DNA of 64,000 nt from positions 2,542,001 through 2,606,000 of the forward strand of contig NZ_JAWJZH010000001.1 in the NCBI RefSeq assembly GCF_033063295.1. The letters run 5' to 3'. Each line of letters opens with the position of its first letter. The first letter of the stretch is position 1. Shown here in pieces: positions 62,742-64,000 of this stretch. This DNA comes from Nitrosomonas sp. Is35 (GTDB lineage Bacteria > Pseudomonadota > Gammaproteobacteria > Burkholderiales > Nitrosomonadaceae). A program made the position numbers and the translations under genes. The notes below the pieces were generated by a model. That model made no database searches. It saw only the letters and a list, made by a program, of their open reading frames with translations, and was not told the DNA's origin.

Positions 62742-63219
62742 TCGCGAAAGGTGTCACCGAGTGTGAATATGGTTTGAGCAGTAGGAGCCGACTTTGCTGG
62801 CTCAGCGATTATTGGCGATCCAGTAGTGGAACCATTCAAATGTACCCGCAACGATTCCAACAATTGAGCCAATCCGGCATGTTCCGTCCGATGATCCCAA
62901 CCAATCAAATCCGCAGTTTGAATACGACCAAATCCATACGGACATTCCACGCGCTCGATGAACGCCGGAAAGAGAATGTCTTTGCGTTTACCGTATTCCG
63001 CCTCTTCCAGTACAAAATCGCTATCGCGCGACGTGGCCGACCACAGCACCACTACCGCTTTTGCTGCATGCAATTCGCGTTCGATTTCCTTATGCCAACG
63101 CCGCCCCACATGGGTTTGCTATCGATAAAAACTTCCCAGCCTTCCTGGCGAAAATGTTGCACCAAACGCTCCGCAATTGCAGCATCGCTTCTCGAATACG
63201 CAATAAAAATATCACTCAT
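62742..63219 (-). pseudogene. 5' part of the broken TIR-SUMF1 gene (TIR domain, frameshifted)
   Basis: The ATG at 63219 overlaps the glgB stop codon. The first frame gives [20 protein letters not shown] and QHFRQEGWEVFID, a TIR start. One base is missing in an A-run at about 63117-63122: restoring it changes SKPMWGG to SKTHVGRRWHKEIERELHAA, after which the TIR continues (AVVVLWSATSRDSDFVLEEA; FPAFIERVECPYGF). The frame then reaches TLGDTFRDKF at the IS target site and would fuse to the SUMF1 part. The gene is therefore dead twice over, unless the base loss is a sequencing error. Confidence 0.9.
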
Positions 63220-64000
63220 GATTGCAACGCAAACACCACCCCCGCCAGCGGCGGCAACGTAATCGCAATCGAGTCGGCGAATCCCATCCATGGCATTTGC
63301 ACGCTGGCGATGTTGCCGAGGTTGCCCATGTTACTGCCGCCGTAATACGCCGAATCGCTGTTGAAGATTTCGCGGTACATGCCCCCGGCGGGAACGCCGA
63401 TGCGGTAGCCGTTGCGCGGGACCGGGGTGAAGTTGAGGATGACCAGCACGAACGCGCCGTCTTTGCCGCGCCGCAGGTAGCTGATGGTGGATTGATCGGC
63501 ATCCTGGCAGTCAATCCATTGAAAGCCTTCGGCGGCGAAGTCGAGTTGATGCAGGGCCGGGGTGTTTTGATAGCAGCGATTCAAATCGCGCAGCGCGGCT
63601 TGCACACCAGCATGCAAGGGTTGTTGCAGCAAACCCCAGTCCAGCTCGGCGCTTACACGCCATTCCAGGCGCTGCGCGAATTCATTGCCCATGAAAGTGA
63701 GTTTTTTGCCCGGACAAGTCATTTGGTACGTCAATAACAGGCGCATATTGGCGAATTTCTGCCAATCGTCGCCGGGCATTTTGTTGAGTAGCGAGCCTTT
63801 GCCGTGCACGACTTCATCGTGTGAAAACGGCAGGACAAAGTTTTCGCTGTACGCATAGAGCTGGCTGAACGTAAGTTGATCCTGGTGATAGCGCCGGTAA
63901 ATGGGATCTTGGCACATGTACGACAATGTGTCGTGCATCCAGCCCATGTTCCATTTCATCGAAAACCCCAGGCCGCCGACGTAGGTCGGGCGCGACACCG
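63216..64000 (-). CDS. glgB: 1,4-alpha-glucan branching enzyme, C-terminal part (5' end beyond window)
   Basis: 261 codons of the C-terminal part, entering from the right edge. [40 protein letters not shown] (transition-state His-Asp) and [12 protein letters not shown] are diagnostic of GH13 branching enzymes, followed by the C-terminal beta domain ([20 protein letters not shown]). It introduces alpha-1,6 branches in glycogen. The stop codon overlaps the ATG of the TIR remnant. Confidence 0.96.
   Translation of the reverse strand, partial: VSRPTYVGGLGFSMKWNMGWMHDTLSYMCQDPIYRRYHQDQLTFSQLYAYSENFVLPFSHDEVVHGKGSLLNKMPGDDWQKFANMRLLLTYQMTCPGKKLTFMGNEFAQRLEWRVSAELDWGLLQQPLHAGVQAALRDLNRCYQNTPALHQLDFAAEGFQWIDCQDADQSTISYLRRGKDGAFVLVILNFTPVPRNGYRIGVPAGGMYREIFNSDSAYYGGSNMGNLGNIASVQMPWMGFADSIAITLPPLAGVVFALQS

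Noticed and set aside
1..64000. tRNA or rRNA genes
   Set aside because: No cloverleaf-like or ribosomal sequence was noticed by eye; a covariance scan would be needed for certainty.

Overview
The window reads like a betaproteobacterial chromosome, most probably a Nitrosomonas-type ammonia oxidiser or a close relative. That assignment is inference from gene style, glycogen genes, porin type and IS types; no ribosomal or ammonia-oxidation marker is present. It is dominated by accessory DNA.

Region 1 (1-31.9 kb, mostly minus strand) is an extracellular contractile injection system (eCIS, Afp/PVC/MAC-like). Read in the direction of transcription it runs: caspase-like protease (30474-31847), a small protein resembling the protease's N-terminal domain, an Afp16-type tube terminator, and an unknown protein. 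Next come a dual-core hybrid sensor kinase, a single-domain response regulator and a REC-REC-PAS-GAF-PAS-GGDEF-EAL protein. The structural block follows: sheath, two tubes, DUF5908-type 54-aa protein, LysM protein, VgrG-like spike, PAAR tip, gp25 wedge, Afp11-type baseplate, fibre-like protein, a two-fold-repeat 109-aa protein, Afp12-type baseplate, and a very long repeat-rich tape measure protein that leaves the window at base 1. A plus-strand gene (27003-28436) sits inside the locus. It encodes a probable cargo toxin with an eCIS-effector-like leader motif and a GH-N nuclease-like core. The protease, its partner, the toxin and the c-di-GMP signalling genes make this an armed and regulated particle.

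Region 2 (32-43.6 kb) holds a small PII-like protein with a membrane micro-protein, a LysR regulator, a lone PD-(D/E)XK-like nuclease, two exported proteins, a HerA/YjgR-type ATPase, glucokinase, alpha-glucan phosphorylase, a BBP2-type porin and a small lipoprotein with a short coupled leader ORF.

Region 3 (44-55.6 kb) is a ~10.1-kb cassette bounded by 343-bp direct repeats made of the 3' part of a VOC gene plus the tail of a globin gene. It contains a c-di-GMP-I (GEMM) riboswitch, a subtilisin-like exported protease, two DUF3467-like paralogues and a 2154-aa adhesin with seven nearly identical 396-bp repeats. The cassette appears to have been inserted between a VOC gene and an exported truncated haemoglobin gene.

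Region 4 (55.9-64 kb) holds a small monooxygenase, an ECF sigma factor with a double-cupin partner, a ROK sugar kinase and an AbrB/VapC toxin-antitoxin pair. After these comes a TIR-SUMF1 gene broken by a single-base frameshift and by a nest of three insertion sequences (IS1595 containing IS5 and IS481, all target duplications visible). The window ends in the 3' part of glgB, continuing the glycogen theme.
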